Assembly: GCA_002498205.1 (NCBI GenBank)
Contig: DAGQ01000054.1
Span: forward strand, 1 to 23,044
Direction of reading: 5' to 3'
Length of the DNA: 23,044 nucleotides
Origin: Euryarchaeota archaeon UBA596
GTDB taxonomy: Archaea; Thermoplasmatota; Poseidoniia; Poseidoniales; Poseidoniaceae
A model generated the notes under the pieces. The model worked only from the letters and a program-made list of their open reading frames with translations. It was not told the DNA's origin and searched no databases. The position numbers and the translations under genes were made by a program. This document shows positions 17,392 to 23,044 of the stretch, in pieces; the stretch's first letter is position 1, and each line of letters opens with the position of its first letter.

Positions 17392-19329
17392 TCAACTTCT
17401 CTGTATTTTAGAAAAGAACCTTGCAATATATCTTCTAGTAGTTTCACTATCATTACAAATTAATGGACTAAAATTTTCTGGATGGCATTTTCTATAGCTT
17501 TGATCTAAATGTCTACTATCTAATAATACAATAAATGCCTTATCTTTGCTTGATCTAATGGGTCTCCCCATTGCTTGAATTACTGAATTTATTGCAGGTT
17601 GCATCGATCCATATAGCCAGCCTTTATTTCTTCCAAATTTGGTTTCTAAAAATCCTTTAAGTGCGTCAGAAAAAACACTTGGCGGTGGAACGGGAATTCC
17701 AATACATATTACGGCATCAAGAATGTTGTTGTTGTAATCGATACCTTCAGAAAGTTTACCTCCAAAAACACCAGCCAACAATATTTTTTGTTTAATTTTA
17801 CGATATTTTTCTAAATCTGGAATTATTTGGTCAATTTCTGATTTCTTCCAATCGCTTTTTTCTTTTATGACTAATCTATTAGGCCATCCTTCATTATCTA
17901 TGAATTCGTTTAGAAGTTTGTAACTTGGAGCAAAAATTGCGATATGTCCTGGAGTTTCTTTAGCTACCGAATAAATATGTTCGCAAATCTTACGCGTATT
18001 CTCAGGTCCTCTTTGTTTGTATCTTGTTGTAACATTCGTGGCAATTGAAATGGGTTTGTTATGGCTTTCAAATGGTGAAATATATTCTTTTAATGTTACA
18101 TTTCTTAGTGATGTTAATCCAAGAATGTCAGAATACATGGTTGGTGGATATAGTGTTCCAGACATTAGAATTGAACCGGATGATTTAGAAAAAATTGGTT
18201 TGGAGATTATGCTAGGATCTAATAAGTGGCAAGATAGTTTACCTGCTTTTTCATTATTGAAAACTAAAACTAATTCTTTTTTATTTTCAAATTTTAAAAT
18301 AATGTCTAATAATCCTGCGATTCTCCAACAGGAGAGTTCTTTATCTCCATTATCGACAACAACATCTTTCAACATTTTTGAAAATTTTGATAGTGCATAT
18401 TCTTTTGAATCATAATTTTCATTTGGAATCATACTATCTAAAAAAAGTTTCAATAATTCACTAGAAAAAATTCTTTTTTCTTTTTTATTTGATTCTATTT
18501 CACGATTCCATTTTTCAAAATGTGTGCCAATATTTTTCTCTAATCTCTTGAATGATTTCATGACCCATTCCCACATTTTTTCTTCACTTTTTGATTGAAC
18601 GTATCCCATAAACTCCTCAATTTCAAAACGACCATGTATCACCATTTGTTTCGTTAATGTTCTTTCAAGACCTTTTCTTATTCTATCGGGGAGATTGTGC
18701 GCTTCATCAACTATGATGATGATATCTTCTAGACTAACGCCTAGTCCCGGAAGTGATCTTTCTCTTATGATGTCTATGAATAAATGATTATAATCACAAA
18801 CAATGATGTCAGCATCTTTAGCAGAATTTCTCAAAACTTTCCAAGGACAGAGTAATCTTCCTCTAGATTTGCTAATAACTTCATCAACATGTAGCGGCTT
18901 GTCAAGTATTTCCTCTGAGAATCTCTCATATTGTATTTCTTTACCCTTGGAGATTCCCCCTTCGCAATTACATTTTCCAGAAAATTGATCTAATTCCAAA
19001 CACATCGATTGCCTCCCAATTAAATCTACACATTTTATATTTTGAAAATCCAGTGATTTGTTTATGTCTCTTATTGTTTCTATTACTATTTTATGTTGTG
19101 ATTGTCTACCTGTAAGGAAGAATATTTTTTTATTTATGGAATGTGATAAAACCTCTAATGCTGCTGCTAATGCTGCTGCTGTTTTTCCAATGCCAGTAGG
19201 TGCTGCTGCAAGATGGTGGCCCTCATTTCTCAAGGCATCAATAGAGTCTTCAAGCATTTCTTTTTGCCCATCTCTAAGTGATTCATGAGCGAAAAAAATA
19301 GTTTGCTCTATTTTGTTATGTTCTGGCAC
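17392..19329 (-). CDS. XPD/Rad3-family Fe-S DNA helicase
   Basis: A 645-aa superfamily 2 ATP-dependent helicase of the XPD/DinG group, length usual for archaeal XPD. Motifs in order: a Q-motif-like RDGQ (19-22), Walker A APTGIGKT (43-50), four candidate Fe-S ligands C110, C120, C122 and C161 (LCPW), DEAH box 208-211, motif III SGT (390-392), motif V GGKLSEGIDY (523-532) and motif VI QAMGRPIR (585-592). The middle two cysteines are spaced CxC rather than the CxxC I expect for XPD. It should unwind DNA 5' to 3' in repair or transcription-linked processes. The GTG at 19329 is used because the Q-motif lies before the first internal Met; no Shine-Dalgarno site is evident. It is followed at once by a 165-aa gene. 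Confidence 0.92.
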   Translation of the reverse strand: MPEHNKIEQTIFFAHESLRDGQKEMLEDSIDALRNEGHHLAAAPTGIGKTAAALAAALEVLSHSINKKIFFLTGRQSQHKIVIETIRDINKSLDFQNIKCVDLIGRQSMCLELDQFSGKCNCEGGISKGKEIQYERFSEEILDKPLHVDEVISKSRGRLLCPWKVLRNSAKDADIIVCDYNHLFIDIIRERSLPGLGVSLEDIIIIVDEAHNLPDRIRKGLERTLTKQMVIHGRFEIEEFMGYVQSKSEEKMWEWVMKSFKRLEKNIGTHFEKWNREIESNKKEKRIFSSELLKLFLDSMIPNENYDSKEYALSKFSKMLKDVVVDNGDKELSCWRIAGLLDIILKFENKKELVLVFNNEKAGKLSCHLLDPSIISKPIFSKSSGSILMSGTLYPPTMYSDILGLTSLRNVTLKEYISPFESHNKPISIATNVTTRYKQRGPENTRKICEHIYSVAKETPGHIAIFAPSYKLLNEFIDNEGWPNRLVIKEKSDWKKSEIDQIIPDLEKYRKIKQKILLAGVFGGKLSEGIDYNNNILDAVICIGIPVPPPSVFSDALKGFLETKFGRNKGWLYGSMQPAINSVIQAMGRPIRSSKDKAFIVLLDSRHLDQSYRKCHPENFSPLICNDSETTRRYIARFFSKIQRS

Positions 19330-19390
19330 AAGAGGTCGTCAATGTCGGCTGACCAAAAGGTTTCTTGGTAAAACAACCATAGTTTTTCGT

Positions 19391-19582
19391 TTAACTAGCA
19401 GGTGGTGGGCCGCCTCTAGAGCCACCACCTCCGCTGGGGGAAGCGGAAGGTGGCGGGGGGTTTGAATCAGAATTTTTTCTAGCTATGATTGATCGGTTTA
19501 GAAGCCATGAGAAATTTTGCCCGTGGGGGGAAGGAGGGGGATTATTCCCCTCCAACCCTCTTTCGTGCATCCCATCTCCCAT
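19391..19582 (-). CDS. Small proline/glycine-rich protein, 63 residues
   Basis: An unrecognised small protein with strong translation signals: GGAGG lies 7 nt before the ATG at 19582, in the 15-nt gap after the ribbon-helix-helix gene, so the two form an operon. The sequence has three polyproline runs (NPPPSP, NPPPPS, GPPPAS), a GGGGSRGG linker near the end, and a central helix-compatible segment SWLLNRSIIARKN. It has no signal peptide or TM helix. The polyproline runs would normally need aIF5A for efficient translation. Its DNA is much richer in G+C than all neighbours, which may reflect the Pro and Gly codons or a structured RNA. The call as protein rests on the ribosome site and open frame, not homology. 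Confidence 0.6.
   Translation of the reverse strand: MGDGMHERGLEGNNPPPSPHGQNFSWLLNRSIIARKNSDSNPPPPSASPSGGGGSRGGPPPAS
19400..19453. repeat. Self-complementary GC-rich segment with two mutually exclusive hairpins
   Basis: AGGTGGTGG (19400-19408) can pair with CCACCACCT (19422-19430). The overlapping CCACCTCCGCT (19425-19435) can instead pair with AGCGG-A-AGGTGG (19442-19453) around loop GGGGGA. Both stems use 19425-19430, so they exclude each other. The segment lies inside the end of the Pro/Gly-rich ORF, whose CCN and GGN codons are naturally complementary. Confidence 0.6.
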
Positions 19583-19589
19583 TTGGCTT

Positions 19590-19594
19590 CCTCC
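19590..19594 (-). promoter_or_regulatory. Shine-Dalgarno site of the Pro/Gly-rich small ORF
   Basis: GGAGG on the minus strand, 7 nt ahead of the ATG at 19582 and just after the stop codon of the upstream gene. It is among the best ribosome sites in the window and is the main reason to treat the short ORF as real. Confidence 0.75.
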
Positions 19595-19597
19595 TGT

Positions 19598-19972
19598 TCA
19601 ACTTTTGTATGAACGGTGTTTACTGATTTCATCGACAGCATTTTGTGCTCTCTCTTCCAATTTTGCCGTAAGATTATCTATTTGATCTACAGATCTATTA
19701 AGATAATCGTGGAGTGCAATTTTAATGATGGAATTTGGGTCATTGCCCGTAATTTGATAAAGTAATTTTAGTTGTTTGCGAACACCTGCGCCTAATACTA
19801 AACTCACCTTCGATTGGCCAGGTAATTCTGGAGAATCAGTTAGAAACGTACTCAGTGATTTTCTAAGTAAGTCACTTCTGTTTTTTACGCCATCTAGGCC
19901 AATTCTTTGGTCTATAGCTGCTAATTCCTCATCAGATAATCTTAGCGTGATTACGTTACTATTGCCGCTCAT
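19598..19972 (-). CDS. Tandem ribbon-helix-helix DNA-binding regulator
   Basis: A 124-aa protein. Residues 6-44 form a CopG/MetJ/Arc-type ribbon-helix-helix: beta strand NVITLRLS, helix DEELAAIDQRI, then helix NRSDLLRKSLSTFL. Residues 55-94 appear to repeat the fold: strand KVSLVLG, helix AGVRKQLKLLYQI, helix NDPNSIIKIALHDYL. The C-terminus (95-120) is a charged helix suitable for oligomerisation. Ribbon-helix-helix proteins bind DNA as dimers through the paired strand, so this could be a covalent pseudo-dimer. The ATG at 19972 has AGGAG 8 nt upstream; the longer frame to 20050 would cross the promoter. It probably autoregulates through repeats upstream and is co-transcribed with the Pro/Gly-rich small gene. 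Confidence 0.85.
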   Translation of the reverse strand: MSGNSNVITLRLSDEELAAIDQRIGLDGVKNRSDLLRKSLSTFLTDSPELPGQSKVSLVLGAGVRKQLKLLYQITGNDPNSIIKIALHDYLNRSVDQIDNLTAKLEERAQNAVDEISKHRSYKS

Positions 19973-19980
19973 GACTCTTT

Positions 19981-19985
19981 CTCCT
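19981..19985 (-). promoter_or_regulatory. Shine-Dalgarno site of the ribbon-helix-helix gene
   Basis: AGGAG on the minus strand, 8 nt before the ATG at 19972. It fixes this start against the longer open frame. Confidence 0.65.
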
Positions 19986-20007
19986 AATACAAGGAGGGTA
20001 GAGGCAG

Positions 20008-20015
20008 TATATATA
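20008..20015 (-). promoter_or_regulatory. TATA box of the ribbon-helix-helix operon
   Basis: TATATATA on the minus strand, about 40 nt ahead of the ATG at 19972. Transcription would start near 19985, leaving a short leader with the ribosome site. Confidence 0.6.
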
Positions 20016-20219
20016 GATGTATTACGTATAGTGTTACAATTGAAATACATAATGTAAAAAAACCCTTTTTTTTGAGTATTTTAATTTTTAAAACGAATTA
20101 ATCAATAAAATGTAATACAAAATGTGTAATTTGTTGAAAATTAAAAAATCAATCAATAATCTCTTTTTTTTTGATTATGTTATCGACTGAATAATAAGCA
20201 TCGTATGTGACGGAAGGAT
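20016..20219. promoter_or_regulatory. Divergent intergenic region with repeated TGTATTAC-like candidate operators
   Basis: This AT-rich gap separates the ribbon-helix-helix operon from the plus-strand 146-aa gene. GTATTAC (20019-20025) and GTGTTAC (20031-20037) are spaced 12 nt apart just upstream of the TATA box; TACAT-A-ATGTA (20046-20056) is a palindrome; TGTAATAC (20111-20118) and TGTGTAAT (20123-20130) recur nearer the other gene. A7-CCC-T8 (20056-20073) and a run of nine T (20164-20172) are also present. The repeats are candidate regulator sites. Confidence 0.4.
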
Positions 20220-20660
20220 ATGGTGTTTAATCCTGAACGTTCAAAATATCTGTATTACATGACTGTAGAAACTGCATTAGAAGATAAAATAATAACTGGA
20301 GATGAATCTCAAATCTTATCTATTTTAGCTAAATCTTTAGATATCGACGAGTTTACTCAAAAAGAAATAATAAATTCATTAAAGGAAGGAACAGACAATT
20401 ACTCTTTTGATCCGGATTTAGTTGAAAAACCTGGGGTCGGTGAAGCAAGTGCTTATCAATCTGCATTAATTGGTGCATTAGATGATGAAGTAATTACTGA
20501 AGATGAATGGGCATTATTAGATATTTTAAGAGAATTAATGGTTATTCAGCCGAATCAACATTCAATGATAGAACAATCAATACGTTCAAGAATTATGAAT
20601 CTTGATGAAAATGAGAATTTAATGAATAGATTAGATCTCTTTTTATCAAGAGGTCTTTAA
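20220..20660 (+). CDS. Helical protein with an internal duplication, unknown function
   Basis: A 146-aa acidic protein I cannot name. It appears to be two copies of one helical unit: residues about 11-58, including ALEDKIITGDESQILSILAK, and about 78-128, including ALDDEVITEDEWALLDILRE. Each has A-L-x-D-x-x-I-T-x-D-E followed by an L/I-rich helix, broadly like TerB-type or EF-hand-like helical bundles, although neither half has a full calcium loop. No signal or TM segment is present, so it is probably cytoplasmic. The ATG at 20220 follows GGAAGGAT, too close to be an ideal ribosome site. It lies 66 nt ahead of glutamate dehydrogenase on the same strand and may share its transcript. The TerB comparison is a tentative resemblance. 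Confidence 0.8.
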   Translation: MVFNPERSKYLYYMTVETALEDKIITGDESQILSILAKSLDIDEFTQKEIINSLKEGTDNYSFDPDLVEKPGVGEASAYQSALIGALDDEVITEDEWALLDILRELMVIQPNQHSMIEQSIRSRIMNLDENENLMNRLDLFLSRGL

Positions 20661-20726
20661 ATTATCAAATCGTGTAAAAAACATTACAAGTACTCTTTTG
20701 TTGGACACATTTAACGAGATGTAAAT

Positions 20727-22079
20727 ATGATTGAAAAAGTCTACGAAGAAATGCTTGCAAGAGACCCCAATCAACCTGAATTCCATCAGGCTGTAAGGGA
20801 AGTTTTAGACACATTGAAACCAGTATTAGAAAGACATCCAGAATATGTTGAAGCTAATATTTTAAGTAGAATTATTGAGGCTGAAAGAATAATTCAATTC
20901 AGAGTACCTTGGGCTGACGATGATGGAAATGTACATGTAAATAGAGGATTTAGAATTCAAATGAATAGTGCAATTGGACCTTACAAAGGTGGATTAAGAT
21001 TCCATCCTAGTGTAAATCTATCTATTTTGAAATTTTTAGCATTTGAACAAGTATTCAAAAATAGTCTTACAACACTACCAATGGGTGGAGGAAAGGGAGG
21101 TTCTGATTTCGACCCTAAGGGTAAATCAGATGCAGAAATAATGCGTTTCTGTCAATCATTCATGTTAGAATTGAATCGACACATTGGTGCAAATATTGAT
21201 GTTCCTGCAGGAGATATTGGCGTAGGTGGTAGAGAAATAGGATATCTTTATGGAATGTATAGAAAAATTAGAAACGAGTTTACTGGTGTTTTAACTGGTA
21301 AAGGGATGTCTTACGGTGGTTCTTTAATTAGGCCCGAAGCAACTGGTTACGGCCAGGTATATTTTGCTAGAGAGATGTTAAAAACAAGAGGATTGAGTTT
21401 AGAAGGAAAAATCTGTTTAGTGTCAGGATCAGGTAATGTAGCACAATTTGCAACACAAAAGGTATTGCAATTAGGCGGTAAAGTAGTTACCATGTCTGAT
21501 TCTGGTGGCTTTATTTATGATGCTGATGGAATAACATCTGAAAAATTAGAATGGATTATGGAATTAAAGAATGTGAGGAGAGGAAGAATTAGTGAATATG
21601 CAAATCAATTTGAAGGTGCTACTTATACTCCTGTAGATCATAGTTTGGATTATAATCCATTATGGGCAGTTGATGCAGATGTTGCATTACCAGCAGCTAC
21701 ACAAAACGAAATCAATGGTGCAGATGCCAAAAATTTACTTTCGAATAATGTTTATGTTGTCTCAGAAGGAAGTAATATGCCGTCAACACCAGAAGCAATT
21801 GATCATTTCATTGAAGCTGGAATCCTATATGCTCCAGGTAAGGCAAGTAATGCAGGAGGTGTAGCGACATCAGGATTAGAAATGTCTCAAAACTCAATGA
21901 GGATGAATTGGACTAGTGAAGAAGTAGATGAAAAATTAGATGCAATTATGGTTAGTATTCATGAAACTTGTGCAAGAACTGCAGAAGAATACGGTTTTCC
22001 AGGGAATTATATGATGGGTGCAAATATTGCAGGATTCCTAAAAGTTGCAGATGCAATGTTAAATCAGGGTGTAATTTAA
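20727..22079 (+). CDS. gdhA: Glutamate dehydrogenase, hexameric class I, probably NADP-specific
   Basis: A 450-aa enzyme interconverting glutamate with 2-oxoglutarate and ammonia. Its length and sequence match the bacterial/fungal class I NADP form (about 450 residues) better than the shorter form usual in hyperthermophilic archaea. Visible motifs: GPYKGGLRFHPSVN (84-97), the signature LPMGGGKGGSDFDPKG (117-132) with catalytic lysine K123, PAGDIGVGGREIG (160-172) with catalytic D163, and the dinucleotide-binding turn SGSGNVA (233-239). SDSGG (257-261) after the next strand fits an NADP site. It lies downstream of the duplicated helical protein and converges with the SRPBCC gene. No Shine-Dalgarno site is visible before the ATG at 20727. 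It probably assimilates ammonia or links amino-acid breakdown to the TCA cycle. A bacterial origin is plausible. Confidence 0.96.
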   Translation: MIEKVYEEMLARDPNQPEFHQAVREVLDTLKPVLERHPEYVEANILSRIIEAERIIQFRVPWADDDGNVHVNRGFRIQMNSAIGPYKGGLRFHPSVNLSILKFLAFEQVFKNSLTTLPMGGGKGGSDFDPKGKSDAEIMRFCQSFMLELNRHIGANIDVPAGDIGVGGREIGYLYGMYRKIRNEFTGVLTGKGMSYGGSLIRPEATGYGQVYFAREMLKTRGLSLEGKICLVSGSGNVAQFATQKVLQLGGKVVTMSDSGGFIYDADGITSEKLEWIMELKNVRRGRISEYANQFEGATYTPVDHSLDYNPLWAVDADVALPAATQNEINGADAKNLLSNNVYVVSEGSNMPSTPEAIDHFIEAGILYAPGKASNAGGVATSGLEMSQNSMRMNWTSEEVDEKLDAIMVSIHETCARTAEEYGFPGNYMMGANIAGFLKVADAMLNQGVI

Positions 22080-22100
22080 GAGTTGCTAAGAGTCAGAATT

Positions 22101-22619
22101 TCATGAAAACCATGGATGTTCGCCAAAGTGATTTCTTGGTACACTTTTTCCAGTCACTGAAAAATGTTTGAATCCCGATAATACTGATTTTAGGTAGTTT
22201 CCTAAACGAGGTTTGACCCACAACATATGTGGGATATAAGCAAGTATTTTGGGAATTTTTGCCAGTATGAATGGGTAAACTGTGATGGTTAATTTTGAAC
22301 CCTCTCCTTGTTCCTCTATTTCCCATCTTACGAAAGACTGGGCTCCGTTTTCCTCACCGATTAGCAAGGTGTAACCTTTACCTTCTTCCCAAGTTTGAAA
22401 ATTTCTGATGTAGTTTCTTCCGTTAAGATATACCAATCTGTCACTATGATTTTCCTCATCCCAAGATATAATTTCATTAGTCTTGCAAAATGGATGAGAT
22501 GAATTTAGATTTCCAGGTTTACTAATCAATTCCCACATTTTTTCAGAACTTATCTCATAATCCATTGAATAAGAAACACTATGTCTTTTTTTAAAAGTTT
22601 TAATCTCCAAGAAAAACAA
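22101..22619 (-). CDS. SRPBCC (START/polyketide-cyclase-like) family protein
   Basis: About 172 aa. After a short lysine-rich start, the pattern SYSMDYEISSEKMWELISKP (about 16-35) is the first strand and helix of the SRPBCC fold, followed by a run of beta strands and a long C-terminal amphipathic helix (about 125-153), as expected for this hydrophobic-ligand-binding fold. A ligand or reaction cannot be read from the sequence. Start is uncertain: the TTG at 22619 has GGAG immediately adjacent, the TTG at 22610 has the same GGAG at a better 9-nt spacing, and the ATG at 22565 would cut into the first strand. It lies 11 nt after the Cys-rich small gene and probably shares its operon, and it converges on glutamate dehydrogenase with a 21-nt gap. 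Confidence 0.78.
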   Translation of the reverse strand: MFFLEIKTFKKRHSVSYSMDYEISSEKMWELISKPGNLNSSHPFCKTNEIISWDEENHSDRLVYLNGRNYIRNFQTWEEGKGYTLLIGEENGAQSFVRWEIEEQGEGSKLTITVYPFILAKIPKILAYIPHMLWVKPRLGNYLKSVLSGFKHFSVTGKSVPRNHFGEHPWFS

Positions 22620-22630
22620 CTCCGTTTAAC

Positions 22631-22870
22631 TTAGATTGCTGTAGGGGCAACATGATCTCCCGATTTGTCATCTGATGAATTAATTCTATTCCATACACTA
22701 CTCATAAGATAATCATGGCATTTTTTACAATATCTAAATTGCCTATAAGCCTCTCTAAATGAGTATGCTTTCTTTCCAGTCGCAACCAAATAACCCTCTG
22801 GAGAAAGTCTACTGACTATATCGCCATTACTATCGCATCCAGTAACATCGCAACAAGGTTCTCCTGACAC
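22631..22870 (-). CDS. Small cysteine-rich, probably zinc-binding protein
   Basis: A 79-aa protein of unknown function. Cysteines lie in two clusters, C6/C7 and C12 (CCDVTGC) and C48/C51 followed by H52 (CKKCH), a layout consistent with a four-ligand zinc ribbon. Between them is a basic aromatic region with KKAYSFREAYRQFRYC. No signal or TM segment is seen. The start is GTG at 22870; the frame stays open upstream to a stop at 22913 but has no ATG, GTG or TTG there. It sits between a biotin carrier protein gene (38-nt gap) and the SRPBCC gene (11-nt gap), so the three are probably co-transcribed. The zinc role is inferred from cysteine spacing. Confidence 0.7.
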   Translation of the reverse strand: MSGEPCCDVTGCDSNGDIVSRLSPEGYLVATGKKAYSFREAYRQFRYCKKCHDYLMSSVWNRINSSDDKSGDHVAPTAI

Positions 22871-22908
22871 GTATACAGGAGTGCATCGTACGATAAGAAA
22901 CCTTGTAT

Positions 22909-23044
22909 TTATTCATCCTTTTCATCGGGTTTAATAACAATTAATGGCATATTTGCTTCTACTGAAGAACCAGGTGAGCAATTAATTTCACTGACTGTTC
23001 CGGAAGTTGGAGCATTTATCTCATTTTGCATCTTCATTGCTTCA
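22909..23044 (-). CDS. Biotin carboxyl carrier domain (C-terminal part)
   Basis: The last 44 residues of a protein whose start lies beyond the right edge. EAMKMQNEINAPTSGTV contains the biotinylation motif AMKM (Lys of the motif carries biotin), followed by a typical barrel half ending in SSVEANMPLIVIKP and an acidic tail. The carrier shuttles carboxyl groups in acetyl/propionyl-CoA carboxylase or a related biotin enzyme. Lipoyl domains share the fold but have a DKA-type motif instead, so biotin is favoured. Whether this is a separate carrier or the end of a larger subunit cannot be seen here. The coding frame enters the window at 23043. Confidence 0.92.
   Translation of the reverse strand, partial: EAMKMQNEINAPTSGTVSEINCSPGSSVEANMPLIVIKPDEKDE

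Noticed and set aside
17391..17453. Longer start for the 165-aa gene
   Set aside because: It would overlap the helicase C-terminal coding region, whereas the ATG at 17390 starts one base after the helicase stop.
18017..18415. A 132-codon plus-strand frame inside the helicase
   Set aside because: It is antisense to conserved helicase sequence including motif III and has no independent support.
19485..19685. Plus-strand 66-codon frame over the GC-rich island
   Set aside because: It overlaps the antisense of both the Pro/Gly small gene and the regulator gene and lacks a ribosome site.
20056..20073. A7-CCC-T8 inverted repeat as a true terminator
   Set aside because: It lies between divergent promoters where no gene ends, and an all-A:T stem is weak; it is noted only as part of the intergenic region.
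21670..22171. Plus-strand frames overlapping the end of glutamate dehydrogenase
   Set aside because: They are out-of-frame shadows of a well-supported enzyme gene.
22093..22326. Minus-strand 77-codon frame within the SRPBCC gene
   Set aside because: It is an alternative frame of the SRPBCC coding region with no domain pattern.

Overview
The window is AT-rich DNA that most resembles a marine planktonic euryarchaeon of the Poseidoniales (Marine Group II) or Marine Group III type. The grounds are an XPD/Rad3-type Fe-S helicase, a class II tRNA-Leu without encoded CCA, a TATA element about 25 nt ahead of a start codon with no leader, ribbon-helix-helix regulators, and large membrane-anchored surface proteins. 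A 2-oxoacid dehydrogenase, lipoyl synthase, a bacterial-type glutamate dehydrogenase and a biotin carrier protein point to an aerobic heterotroph degrading amino acids or proteins. The lineage is inferred from gene content; no marker gene fixes it.

Layout. (1) 1-2581, minus strand: a tight operon lipA - E1 alpha - E1 beta (the last truncated by the window edge), for lipoate-dependent oxidation of branched-chain 2-oxoacids or pyruvate. (2) 2649-4648, plus strand: a pteridine-reductase-like SDR and a two-TM membrane protein ending in a perfect EF-hand pair. (3) 4650-4731, minus: tRNA-Leu(UAA), its 3' end 1 nt from the end of the EF-hand gene. (4) 4859-16896, plus: a 992-aa type I surface protein, a GC-rich hairpin, then a 2990-aa giant carrying a signal peptide, Ca-binding thrombospondin type 3 repeats, a transglutaminase domain with intact Cys/His/Asp, about 1800 residues of Ig-like modules, a TM helix and a cytoplasmic DUF4129-like domain. 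(5) 16893-19329, minus: XPD-like helicase followed by a tightly coupled 165-aa protein of unknown function. (6) 19391-19972, minus: a tandem ribbon-helix-helix regulator followed by a 63-residue Pro/Gly-rich small protein with a strong Shine-Dalgarno site, in a GC-rich island. (7) 20220-22079, plus: a duplicated helical 146-aa protein and NADP-type glutamate dehydrogenase. (8) 22101-23044, minus: the C-terminus of a biotin carboxyl carrier protein, a small Cys-rich protein and an SRPBCC-fold protein.

The most distinctive part is the block from 3473 to 16896. Three neighbouring genes encode a membrane EF-hand protein, a type I beta-rich surface protein and the giant TSP3/transglutaminase protein. 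Together they suggest a calcium-linked cell-surface adhesion, crosslinking or sensing system, but that functional link is inferred from gene order and shared calcium-binding motifs only. No stretch longer than 300 bases lacks a gene. No CRISPR array, insertion sequence, rRNA or phage gene was seen.
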